From Campylobacteraceae bacterium (lineage in GTDB: Bacteria > Campylobacterota > Campylobacteria > Campylobacterales > Sulfurovaceae), in contig JALVEV010000007.1 in assembly GCA_027030605.1 (NCBI GenBank), positions 1 to 5,888 on the forward strand: DNA of 5,888 nucleotides. Reading direction: 5' to 3'. Of the stretch, positions 1 through 5,652 are shown in pieces. Position numbers and translations under genes: made by a program. Each line of letters starts with the position of its first letter. Positions within the stretch are counted from its first letter, which is position 1. A model generated the notes under the pieces. The model ran no database searches, was not told the DNA's origin, and saw only the letters and a list, made by a program, of their open reading frames with translations.

Positions 1-84
1 GCTAACCAAGAGATAGATTTAAAAAATATTAGGAAATTTTATTTGCACTCTCCGAAGAAGAGAGATAGGGTGAGGTTTCCCTAG
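1..84 (+). CDS. Possible 3' end of a plus-strand gene convergent with carA (partial, low confidence)
   Basis: The first plus-strand frame is open from the window edge to a TAG at 82-84, giving 27 residues that begin ANQEIDLKNIRKF and end RDRVRFP; the other two plus frames have stops within the first 15 bases. The first 15 or so residues look like ordinary coding sequence. The rest is read through the GC-rich repeat-like segment at 48-75, so any native C-terminus may have been replaced by that segment. A hairpin followed by six Ts at 66-91 sits where a terminator for this gene would be expected. The stretch is too short to name a family, and 27 open codons can occur by chance, so this is a weak call resting mainly on the terminator position. 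Confidence 0.3.
   Translation, partial: ANQEIDLKNIRKFYLHSPKKRDRVRFP
48..75. repeat. Dispersed-repeat-like segment A (hairpin plus TAGGGTGAGG)
   Basis: The segment contains a 5-bp stem (CTCTC 48-52 with GAGAG 60-64, loop CGAAGAA) followed by TAGGGTGAGG at 66-75. From memory this is a degenerate form of a sequence scattered between genes in many proteobacteria, where CTCTCCC and GGGAGAG arms are followed by TAGGGTGAGG. It is richer in G and C than the flanking AT-rich bases at 1-45. Only one copy is visible here, so repeat status is recognition, not measurement. Confidence 0.45.
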
Positions 85-91
85 ATTTTTT
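66..91 (+). terminator. Plus-strand intrinsic terminator candidate
   Basis: TAGGG (66-70) pairs with CCCTA (79-83) across an 8-base loop and is followed by GA and six Ts (86-91). The T run lies on the plus strand, so the orientation fits a gene entering from the left, not carA. The stem is only 5 bp, so strength is probably modest. It lies partly within repeat-like segment A. Confidence 0.4.
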
Positions 92-105
92 CAATGTGCC
101 AATAT

Positions 106-135
106 GGGCAGACACGGAGGTCGCCCCTACGACGA
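106..135. repeat. Dispersed-repeat-like segment B overlapping the carA 3' end
   Basis: On the minus strand this reads GTAGGGGCGACC, then TCCGTGTCTGCCC. It is an imperfect inverted repeat: GGGC-GAC pairs with GTC-GCCC with one bulged T and a loop of about 6 bases. From memory, GTAGGGGCGACC...GTCTGCCC sequences are a common class of GC-rich dispersed intergenic element in many bacteria. The carA stop codon TAG is the TAG of GTAGGGG, so the element contributes the last codons and the stop of carA. Its hairpin has no following T run on the minus strand, so it is not a clear terminator for the operon. Confidence 0.5.
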
Positions 136-1251
136 CAACATACCCTTAAACTCAGCAAAGATATAAGCTGACTCATGAGGTCCGGGACTTGCCTCTGGGT
201 GGTGTTGTACTGACATGGTTGGAGAGTCATTGTACTTTAACCCCTCAATGGTATTGTCAAACAGGTTTTTATGGGTTACTGTTGCCACCTCTACAATGTT
301 GTCTGGAACATTATAGTTATGGTTTTGGGCTGTAATCTCTACAACACTGTTGGCTTGGTTCATTACAGGATGGTTTCCACCGTGGTGACCAAACTTTAGT
401 TTATAGGTGTCATACCCATGAGCAATAGAGAGGAGTTGATGTCCAAGGCAGATTCCAAAGAGAGGAACTTTTGCTTCAATTAGCTTCTTAATCTTCTCCT
501 GCTCCTCTTTTAAGATAAGTGGGTCACCAGGTCCATTGGAGAGGAAAACACCACCTATCTCTTTAGCATTAAACTTCTCGATAATAACAGAGGCTTTCAT
601 ACTATTTGGTACAACTTCAACCTCCATACCTGCATGAGTTAACTCATTTAAGATATTTCTCTTAATACCAAAGTCTAAAGCGATAATCTTTTTAGAGGTA
701 TTTGGTTTCTCATACTCAAACTTCTCTGCATTGTAACGTGCCTCTTTGTGAATGTATGGCTCTTTTGTACTTACCTGCTCTATGTAGTTTACCTCTTCAA
801 TTCTAGGGCTAGACTCAAGCACTTTTTTAAGCTCATCTGCTTCGTGAATCTCTGTAGAAGCAATCATCATCATAGAACCCTCACTTCGTAACATCTTGGT
901 AATAAAACGGGTATCTATGTTGGTAATACCTAAAACACTATATCTTTTAAGAAGCTCATCTAAGCTCTCTTCACATCTAAAGTTAGAGGGTCGCTTTTGA
1001 TAAGAACGAACAATTATTCCCTTACAGTACGCCCCCATACTCTCCATATCTTGTGCATTACACCCAACATTTCCAATCTCTGGAGTTGTAAAGGTTACAA
1101 ACTGCCCTGCATAAGATGGGTCAGTGACAATCTCTTGATAACCTGTTAAAGAGGTATTAAAAACTACTTCTCCAACAGATGTACCCTCTGCACCAAAACT
1201 TTTTGCCTCTAGTAACAGACCATTTTCAAAATATAATGAGACCTTTTTCAC
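127..1251 (-). CDS. carA: Carbamoyl phosphate synthase small (glutaminase) subunit
   Basis: CarA (374 aa) hydrolyses glutamine and passes ammonia to CarB, which makes carbamoyl phosphate for pyrimidine and arginine synthesis in the cytoplasm. The N-terminal CPSase small-chain domain spans about residues 1-150, with SLTGYQEIVTDPSYAGQ at 34-50. The class I glutamine amidotransferase domain follows from about 187: SNGPGDP at 238-244, GICLGHQ at 266-272 with nucleophile Cys268, FGHHGGNHPV at 287-296, and HPEASPGP with His351 and Glu353 completing the triad. Length is close to the E. coli protein (about 382 aa). The start is GTG at 1251-1249, not ATG, sharing one base with the TAG stop of the DUF507 gene (TAGTG); AGAGGA at 1260-1265 lies 8 bases upstream. 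The C-terminus (GMLSS) ends inside a repeat-like segment that supplies the TAG. carB is not adjacent. Identification is secure. Confidence 0.97.
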   Translation of the reverse strand: MKKVSLYFENGLLLEAKSFGAEGTSVGEVVFNTSLTGYQEIVTDPSYAGQFVTFTTPEIGNVGCNAQDMESMGAYCKGIIVRSYQKRPSNFRCEESLDELLKRYSVLGITNIDTRFITKMLRSEGSMMMIASTEIHEADELKKVLESSPRIEEVNYIEQVSTKEPYIHKEARYNAEKFEYEKPNTSKKIIALDFGIKRNILNELTHAGMEVEVVPNSMKASVIIEKFNAKEIGGVFLSNGPGDPLILKEEQEKIKKLIEAKVPLFGICLGHQLLSIAHGYDTYKLKFGHHGGNHPVMNQANSVVEITAQNHNYNVPDNIVEVATVTHKNLFDNTIEGLKYNDSPTMSVQHHPEASPGPHESAYIFAEFKGMLSS

Positions 1252-1802
1252 TACAACATTCCTCTCTTCTTTAGCTCTTCTTCATAAAGACGGTCATAGA
1301 GTAACTCGTACTCAACTGAACCTGGGATATACTCTTTTTTCATCTTTTTAATCTTCTCATAGACAATATCATCCATCTTATCATAAGCATCTGCAAAGGC
1401 TTTAAAGGCTTTAAAGATTACATTTCTTACTTGGTTATCGTTGACCTCATATTCAATTAGATAGTTTTCATATAGTTCATCTAAAATAGTATGTGAGACC
1501 TCATTGTATCGGTCATCATAGTTCATAATAACCCCATACTCAGGAGCCAAACGTTTTTTAATCATAAAGAAGAGTTCACGCTCTTTTACTTGCTGAAGCT
1601 CAATCTCGTCATAGTTCTCCTCTATCATCTCATTGACTTTAGCATCAAGTCTCTTCTCGTTTTCAAGATTTTCGTCAATGACAGCTTTACACGCTTGAAC
1701 AACAGCCTCTCTACCCTTTGGCATGGTAACAAATGGAGCATTAGCTAAGTCAATACCTATCTTATTTGCCACATAACCTGTCTGTTTTGCTTTTAGTCTC
1801 AT
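1251..1802 (-). CDS. DUF507 family protein of unknown function
   Basis: This 183-residue protein matches the DUF507 family as I remember it from Campylobacterota, Aquificota and some deltaproteobacteria. It starts MRLKAKQTGYVANKI and ends with a charged segment, EYELLYDRLYEEELKKRG at 164-181, which is characteristic of the family. It is highly charged and probably mostly helical, has no signal peptide or membrane segment, and should be cytoplasmic. The family seems to be built of two halves of about 90 residues, here split near the PEYG/NYDDRYN region (87-100). The ATG start at 1802 is supported by AAGGAG at 1808-1813, which overlaps the purA stop. It sits 9 bp after purA and overlaps carA by one base, so it is almost certainly co-transcribed and may be translationally coupled to carA. 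No biochemical role can be read from the sequence. Confidence 0.9.
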   Translation of the reverse strand: MRLKAKQTGYVANKIGIDLANAPFVTMPKGREAVVQACKAVIDENLENEKRLDAKVNEMIEENYDEIELQQVKERELFFMIKKRLAPEYGVIMNYDDRYNEVSHTILDELYENYLIEYEVNDNQVRNVIFKAFKAFADAYDKMDDIVYEKIKKMKKEYIPGSVEYELLYDRLYEEELKKRGML

Positions 1803-1807
1803 CTATA

Positions 1808-1813
1808 CTCCTT
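1808..1813 (-). promoter_or_regulatory. Strong ribosome binding site of the DUF507 gene, overlapping the purA stop
   Basis: The minus strand reads TAAGGAG followed by TATAG and then ATG. AAGGAG is a near-consensus Shine-Dalgarno with 5-base spacing, and its first two bases are also the last two bases of the purA TAA. It fixes the DUF507 start and implies that ribosomes finishing purA directly affect initiation on the next gene. Confidence 0.8.
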
Positions 1814-3065
1814 AACGAATAATCGTATCTTCTCTATCTGGACTTGTTGAGATAATGCCTATTTTAGTACCAATCATCTCCTCTAGTGCTTCAATATACT
1901 TTTTTGCTGTCTCTGGAAGGTCATCAAACTTACGACAGCCCTCTGTTTTATCCCACCCTTTAAAGGTTTTGTAAACAGCTGTCGCATCCTCTAAATCGTA
2001 AGGAACGTAGTCTATCTCCTCTCCATCAATCTCATACGCCACACAGACTTTGATTTCAGGAAAACCATCAAGTACATCAAGTTTCATAAGGGCTACTTGG
2101 TCAACCCCATTGACTCTTACTGCATGTCTCATAGCAACAGCATCAAACCAACCACATCTTCTAGGTCGCCCTGTGGTTGTTCCAAACTCATGCCCATTTT
2201 TACGTAATAACTCACCATCATCACCAAAATCTTCACTAGGGAAAGGTCCATTTCCAACACGAGTACAATAAGCCTTTGCAATACCTGTTACAACACCTAA
2301 ATCTTTAGGATTAAGTCCAAGACCTGCACATGCTCCTGCACTAACTGTGGTAGAAGAGGTCACATAGGGGTAGGTTCCATGGTCGATGTCAAGCATGGTT
2401 CCTTGCGCTCCCTCTAAAAGTACCTTTTTGTCATTATCTAAGACTTTCCAAATTAGTTGCGTAGTATCGACAATATGTGGTGTTAACACTTTAGCATAAC
2501 CATCTAATTCAGCTTTTAGCTCCTCTTTTACAGGAATAGGAACACCCATAACTTCAAAAATAGCTCGGTTAACTTCAAAAAAGTCAACTATCTTCGTTGC
2601 TAACTTTTCAGTGTCATGTAGCTCTCCCATTCTATGACCCACACGAGCAACTTTATCACCATAGGCAGGTCCAATCCCTTTACCTGTTGTACCAATGGCT
2701 TTGTCACCTTTCATTCGCTCACGAGCTTGGTCGATGAGTGCATGATAAGGAAGTAACATATGTGCTTTATCTGAGATAAAGAGTCTCTCTTCTAAGTTAT
2801 CAAACTGAGACATCTCTTTAATAAAATCAACAGGAGAGAGAACCACACCATTCCCCACAATATTTTTAGCTTTAGGGTTTAAAATACCCGACGGAATCAA
2901 ATGCAATGCGTACTTTTTATCACCAACTACAATGGTATGTCCAGCATTATGTCCACCTGCAAAACGACAAACATAGTCATGTGTCTGTGCCATATGGTCA
3001 ACAATTTTACCTTTACCCTCATCACCCCATTGTAATCCTACAATTAAATCTGCTCTACTACTCAT
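1812..3065 (-). CDS. purA: Adenylosuccinate synthetase
   Basis: PurA joins IMP and aspartate using GTP to form adenylosuccinate, the first committed step from IMP to AMP, in the cytoplasm. The 417-residue protein has the full family signature: QWGDEGKGK at 12-20 with catalytic Asp15, GGHNAGHT at 37-44 with catalytic His43, GTTGKGIGPAY at 125-135, RVGHR at 141-145, EGAQGTMLDIDHGTYPYVTSS at 218-238 (nucleotide and IMP binding), TTTGRPRRCGWFD at 296-308, KLDVLDG at 328-334 and the C-terminal STSPDREDTI at 406-415. It is slightly shorter than the E. coli enzyme (about 432 aa), with no missing core motif. The ATG at 3065 gives an N-terminus in the usual position before ADLIVGLQWGDEGKGK; the best ribosome binding site, AAAGG at 3078-3082, is 12 bases upstream, a rather long spacing. 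It is the first gene of the operon with the DUF507 gene and carA. Confidence 0.98.
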   Translation of the reverse strand: MSSRADLIVGLQWGDEGKGKIVDHMAQTHDYVCRFAGGHNAGHTIVVGDKKYALHLIPSGILNPKAKNIVGNGVVLSPVDFIKEMSQFDNLEERLFISDKAHMLLPYHALIDQARERMKGDKAIGTTGKGIGPAYGDKVARVGHRMGELHDTEKLATKIVDFFEVNRAIFEVMGVPIPVKEELKAELDGYAKVLTPHIVDTTQLIWKVLDNDKKVLLEGAQGTMLDIDHGTYPYVTSSTTVSAGACAGLGLNPKDLGVVTGIAKAYCTRVGNGPFPSEDFGDDGELLRKNGHEFGTTTGRPRRCGWFDAVAMRHAVRVNGVDQVALMKLDVLDGFPEIKVCVAYEIDGEEIDYVPYDLEDATAVYKTFKGWDKTEGCRKFDDLPETAKKYIEALEEMIGTKIGIISTSPDREDTIIR

Positions 3066-3110
3066 TGTACACTATCGCCTTTAGTTTTTTTTAATTCCGT
3101 TAAATTAGTC

Positions 3111-3139
3111 ATTATAAAAATTGTGGAATTATATCTTAA
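3111..3139 (-). promoter_or_regulatory. Candidate promoter of the purA-DUF507-carA operon
   Basis: A perfect -10 box TATAAT (3111-3116) lies 17 bp from a TTAAGA -35-like box (3134-3139, four of six matches to TTGACA). Transcription would start near 3104, leaving a leader of about 40 nt. A second perfect TATAAT at 3128-3133 lies 11 bp further upstream with no good -35; campylobacterial promoters often have weak -35 boxes, so either or both could be used. I see no riboswitch-like structure in the leader. Confidence 0.5.
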
Positions 3140-3192
3140 CTCTGTTTAGGTGTGGGTGAAATTTTATTTTTGAGGGACTACACTGTTTGCTA

Positions 3193-3280
3193 TTAAAATT
3201 CAGACTCATGAGCTATCTCCTGCTCTAACAAATTTTGCTCTTTTGGTTTTATGGGGTCATCTCGTATAGGTAATGGTCTA
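3193..3280 (-). pseudogene. Likely out-of-frame 3' tail of the periplasmic protein gene (28 codons)
   Basis: Immediately after the TAG stop of the upstream gene, the +1 frame stays open for 28 codons to tandem stops TAA-TAG (3195-3190). It encodes a proline-rich, charged tail starting NRPLPIRDDPIKPKEQ and ending HESEF. Removing one A from the A6 run just before the stop (plus-strand T6 at 3281-3286) would fuse it in frame to the upstream protein, whose own end is also proline-rich (PPPPAVVP). I infer a single-base insertion in a homopolymer, either a true mutation, phase variation, or a sequencing error. Confidence 0.45.
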
Positions 3281-4030
3281 TTTTTTAGGAACTACAGCAG
3301 GTGGTGGTGGTAAAATACATATAGCAGAACATTCTGTCTTCATTTTTGACTTATTTAGTTGCTTAAAATAGACTATCTGACCATTTTTATCAACAATTAT
3401 TTTATCTGTAAAATTTTGAGAGTCTATACAAAATTCATTATTTTTGTCATACTCTCTTGATATTACATATTTGATAATCATCTCATAACCTTGTGAAGTT
3501 TGACGATATTTGCTACTTTTAACAACAGGGCTATTTGCAGATTTCCATTTTTTGATATCTTTTATACCACTATATTTAGAGTTTATCCACCAAACAAGAT
3601 AAGCTTCGGCTGGTCTATCTATCTCTCCTAAAGCATAAACAACATCTGAAATCTCATTCATTCTGTAAACCACATGATCTTTTTTAAGCATAAATGCTCT
3701 AGTTTTATCACCTTTTAAATCTGGTACTTTTCGTATATCTCCTTTACGACTAAAATCTGGAGATGCATCATGAAAGTATTTAACTAATTTTTTATCTATG
3801 GAGTTTAAAGGTTTTGAATAGATAGAGACAGGAATATATGCTGGTTTTTTATAGTTATCAATATCATTATAAGTTCTTATCTCCAATGCAATAACATCTT
3901 CTCTTAGATGATAATCATCACTTTTATATGAATTTATTTTTTTAAGATTATGCCATTTAGCCTCTTTTGCATATAAACTTATAGAAAACAGCTGACTTAA
4001 AATTAAAATACTATGTAGAACCTTTTTCAT
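3278..4030 (-). CDS. Unrecognised exported (periplasmic) protein, possibly frameshifted at its C-terminus
   Basis: I do not recognise the family. Residues 1-21 form a Sec signal peptide (MKK, hydrophobic core LHSILILSQLFSISL, likely cleavage after Ala21 in YA-KEA), so the protein should be periplasmic; there is no lipobox Cys and no further membrane segment. The mature part of about 229 residues is rich in Lys, Tyr and Asp, has a central AEAYLVWWINSKYSG stretch at 141-155, and has Cys201, Cys234 and Cys238, the last two in a CSAIC motif that could form a disulphide or bind metal. It ends in PPPPAVVPKK at 241-250, just before the A6 run that probably shifts the frame. The ATG at 4030 has AAGGA at 4037-4041 with 6-base spacing. 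It is transcribed toward purA but 212 bp separate the two, so it is probably its own unit. It is more AT-rich than the purA operon. The existence of the gene is well supported; its function is unknown. Confidence 0.8.
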   Translation of the reverse strand: MKKVLHSILILSQLFSISLYAKEAKWHNLKKINSYKSDDYHLREDVIALEIRTYNDIDNYKKPAYIPVSIYSKPLNSIDKKLVKYFHDASPDFSRKGDIRKVPDLKGDKTRAFMLKKDHVVYRMNEISDVVYALGEIDRPAEAYLVWWINSKYSGIKDIKKWKSANSPVVKSSKYRQTSQGYEMIIKYVISREYDKNNEFCIDSQNFTDKIIVDKNGQIVYFKQLNKSKMKTECSAICILPPPPAVVPKK

Positions 4031-4047
4031 TTTTTTTCCTTATAATT

Positions 4048-4075
4048 TATTACAGAAACACTACATTTAAAAAAA
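4048..4075 (-). promoter_or_regulatory. Shared upstream element, copy 1 (before the periplasmic protein gene)
   Basis: On the minus strand this reads TTTTTTTAAATGTA, then GTGTTTCTGTAATA. It matches copy 2 at 5554-5581 at 24 of 28 positions. It contains two TGTA cores spaced 11 bp apart (units at 4055-4065 and 4044-4054), like the tandem units upstream of the lipoprotein gene. It lies between the -10 candidate and the ribosome binding site, which would suit repression more than activation, though the transcription start is not known. Confidence 0.45.
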
Positions 4076-4076
4076 T

Positions 4077-4090
4077 ATTATAAAAATAAA
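4077..4090 (-). promoter_or_regulatory. -10 promoter region of the periplasmic protein gene
   Basis: A perfect TATAAT (4077-4082) lies within TTTATTTTTATAA (4078-4090), a 13-bp string repeated exactly upstream of the lipoprotein gene at 5593-5605. No good -35 box is visible 17 bp upstream. An imperfect AT-rich inverted repeat centred on TTTAAA lies just upstream at about 4091-4108. Confidence 0.4.
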
Positions 4091-4173
4091 CTATATATTT
4101 AAATATAGTATTAATATAATTATTTTATTAGTTAAATAAGATTAAAATAAGTGCAAAGAAGTTAATAGAGTGT

Positions 4174-4197
4174 ATTAAAGAGGAGTACCTCTTTAAT
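4174..4197 (-). terminator. Hairpin at the end of the lipoprotein gene, containing its stop codon
   Basis: ATTAAAGAGG (4174-4183) pairs perfectly with CCTCTTTAAT (4188-4197) around a 4-base loop (4184-4187). The TAA stop of the lipoprotein gene (4193-4195) lies within the stem. On the minus strand the stem ends in CTCTTTAAT and continues ACACTC, so there is no long U run; termination may rely on the Us inside the stem and could be partial. Confidence 0.6.
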
Positions 4198-5506
4198 TAC
4201 AACTCTCTTTTTTTATACTCTTAACATACAATCCATTTTGACAACTTTTACCAAGTTTTCCATTTGAAGATATGCAACTTTTTCCAGCTATAATCTGTTT
4301 ATTTGAATCTAAATATATTGAATCTTCACCTATTGTGACACTATCAAAATCAATGCTTATATCTTCACTATTACCTTCATTTAAAGTAGGTTCAGCAGTT
4401 TGACCTGTTAAATATGTATTAATAGTCTCTTTATAACTACCATCACAATTAACTTTAAACTCAATAGTTTGATGAGCTGTAAATGCACCTGAACCTGTTA
4501 TGCTTTCACTTGAAGTAAATGTATACCCTTTTAAATCATCTACACTTTTTACTGTTACAACACTACTAGAGCTAGGTTGTGGATTACTATGATGTTTTAT
4601 AACAACACCATTTTTGTCATTTGGCATAAGGGTAAGTGGTAATCCTTTACCAAGTATTTTAAAATGATAATCATCTGTTAACATTAATTCAAAATGATGT
4701 TCATTATCTATTTTAGCATCTAGGAAATAAGCTCCTTTTATACCATCTTTTATAGTATATGTAGCCTCATCTACTTGCTGGTCTCCATCTCTTCCCTCTT
4801 TTACTCTAGTTACTTTATTACTTTCTTTAAATATATAGTATACTACTGTCCAGTTATCTCCATTGTTAAGTTTATTTTCAACCTTTAGAGTATACCCTGC
4901 TAAATGTTTAGCATCAACAGAATTTATTAAATTTTTCCCACCTGTTGAACCACCTGAACCTGAACTTTGATGATTTGCACTAAACTGCTCTCCTAAATGT
5001 TTTATGGCATCATCTTCACTTACTACATGCATATCTGAATCTATATCATACAGATACGCCTCCATATCTACGCCTTCCCAATCCGTAATATTTTTCTTTA
5101 CTTTAGATGCTAGAGATGAATCTATTGTTATACCATTAGAGGCATTATGGTCTTTATCTAAAGATTGGAGAAATTGTGCTATTTTTTTTACTTTTGCATT
5201 GTTTATATCACCTCTAGCTACTCCTACTAAATCTTGTGGATATATTTTTCCATCGCTTGGAAGAGATGAGATAGTGCCTAGTTTTACATTTCCAATAGAG
5301 AAAGTTACAGGCAAACTCTTACAAATAAATGTACCCTCTTTATCTGTTGTACCATTTATATCACCGCAACTATAACTTGCCCCACTAACAGCAGAGTCTA
5401 CCAAATGTCCTGTAGTGGTAGAGTCTCCACTACTACTATTTCCACAACCAATCAAAGATACTAATGTAACCGTTGCAATAGTGCTTAAAATAATCTTTTT
5501 ACTCAT
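4193..5506 (-). CDS. Outer-membrane/surface lipoprotein with a Cys-bearing N-terminal module and two related C-terminal modules
   Basis: This 437-residue protein has a lipoprotein signal peptide: MSKK, a hydrophobic core and lipobox SLIGC, with Cys21 as the lipidated residue. A Ser/Thr/Gly-rich tether (22-33) follows. Residues 34-80 (VDSAVSGASYSCGDINGTT...GTFICK, VTFSIGNVKLG) match a pattern I recall from the start of many marine bacterial lipoproteins and secreted proteins, with Cys47 and Cys62 probably bridged; a helical stretch with QDLVGVARGD and AQFLQSLD (91-118) follows. A Gly/Ser linker (181-190) leads to module 1 (about 195-305, SVDAKHLAGYTLK), a PQPSSSS linker (309-315), and module 2 (about 320-437, SVDDLKGYTFT), which resemble each other. 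Cys354, 411, 422 and 436 lie only in module 2. Surface binding or adhesion is a guess; no catalytic motif is visible. The ATG at 5506 has AAAGGA at 5513-5518 with 6-base spacing. Confidence 0.85.
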   Translation of the reverse strand: MSKKIILSTIATVTLVSLIGCGNSSSGDSTTTGHLVDSAVSGASYSCGDINGTTDKEGTFICKSLPVTFSIGNVKLGTISSLPSDGKIYPQDLVGVARGDINNAKVKKIAQFLQSLDKDHNASNGITIDSSLASKVKKNITDWEGVDMEAYLYDIDSDMHVVSEDDAIKHLGEQFSANHQSSGSGGSTGGKNLINSVDAKHLAGYTLKVENKLNNGDNWTVVYYIFKESNKVTRVKEGRDGDQQVDEATYTIKDGIKGAYFLDAKIDNEHHFELMLTDDYHFKILGKGLPLTLMPNDKNGVVIKHHSNPQPSSSSVVTVKSVDDLKGYTFTSSESITGSGAFTAHQTIEFKVNCDGSYKETINTYLTGQTAEPTLNEGNSEDISIDFDSVTIGEDSIYLDSNKQIIAGKSCISSNGKLGKSCQNGLYVKSIKKESCN

Positions 5507-5536
5507 CTCTTATCCTTTATATAAGTTTATTTAAAA

Positions 5537-5552
5537 ATATTATTTCACAAAA
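5537..5552. repeat. 16-bp direct repeat, copy 1
   Basis: ATATTATTTCACAAAA here is identical to 5676-5691. This copy lies about 30 bp upstream of the lipoprotein start and covers the third 11-bp unit plus a TAATAT sequence that could be the lipoprotein -10 box on the minus strand. Confidence 0.6.
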
Positions 5553-5571
5553 ATGTTACAAAAACGTTACA
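5539..5571 (-). promoter_or_regulatory. Three tandem 11-bp units, candidate operator of the lipoprotein gene
   Basis: On the minus strand three consecutive 11-mers read TGTAACGTTTT (5561-5571), TGTAACATTTT (5550-5560) and TGTGAAATAAT (5539-5549). Spacing of one helical turn in direct orientation is typical of OmpR/PhoB-type response regulator half-sites. The two best units overlap the 28-bp element shared with the neighbouring gene. The regulator is not in the window. Confidence 0.5.
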
Positions 5572-5581
5572 TTTAAAAAAA
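5554..5581 (-). promoter_or_regulatory. Shared upstream element, copy 2 (before the lipoprotein gene)
   Basis: On the minus strand it reads TTTTTTTAAATGTA, then ACGTTTTTGTAACA, differing from copy 1 (4048-4075) at four positions, all transitions. The identical 13-mer TTTATTTTTATAA also lies upstream of both (5593-5605 here, 4078-4090 there), so order as well as sequence is conserved. Confidence 0.45.
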
Positions 5582-5652
5582 AATTATTATTTTTATAAAA
5601 ATAAAATAATTATTTAAGTAAATTACAAAAAAAATCTGTTGTAGCTTTTTTC

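Noticed and set aside
2050..2271. Plus-strand open frame of 73 codons
   Set aside because: It lies wholly opposite the conserved PurA core (TTTGRPRRCGWFD region) and its composition follows from the purA codons.
2906..3094. Plus-strand open frame of 62 codons over the purA start
   Set aside because: It is opposite the conserved N-terminal PurA motifs and the promoter; there is no ribosome binding site or recognisable protein.
3066..3104. Purine riboswitch or attenuator in the purA leader
   Set aside because: The leader is about 40 nt, too short for a purine aptamer, and shows no paired stems or leader peptide.
3129..3209. Minus-strand 26-codon frame (MSLNFNSKQCSPSKIK...) with AGGAG 7 bases before its ATG
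   Set aside because: It runs through the purA promoter region, including one TATAAT, and overlaps the out-of-frame tail of the upstream gene, which explains the sequence better. There is no further sign of coding.
3281..3286. Programmed ribosomal frameshifting at the A6 run
   Set aside because: The tail needs a +1 shift, whereas A-rich slippery sites usually give -1; the -1 frame closes after about 10 codons. Homopolymer length change is the simpler explanation.
5004..5375. Plus-strand open frame of 123 codons
   Set aside because: It is antisense to the lipoprotein N-terminal region, serine- and threonine-rich as expected of a shadow, with no start signal and no family resemblance.
5589..5602. 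Perfect palindrome ATTTTTATAAAAAT considered as a bidirectional terminator or origin element
   Set aside because: It is pure AT in an AT-only stretch between divergent genes, where no terminator is needed, and no DnaA-box or iteron array accompanies it.
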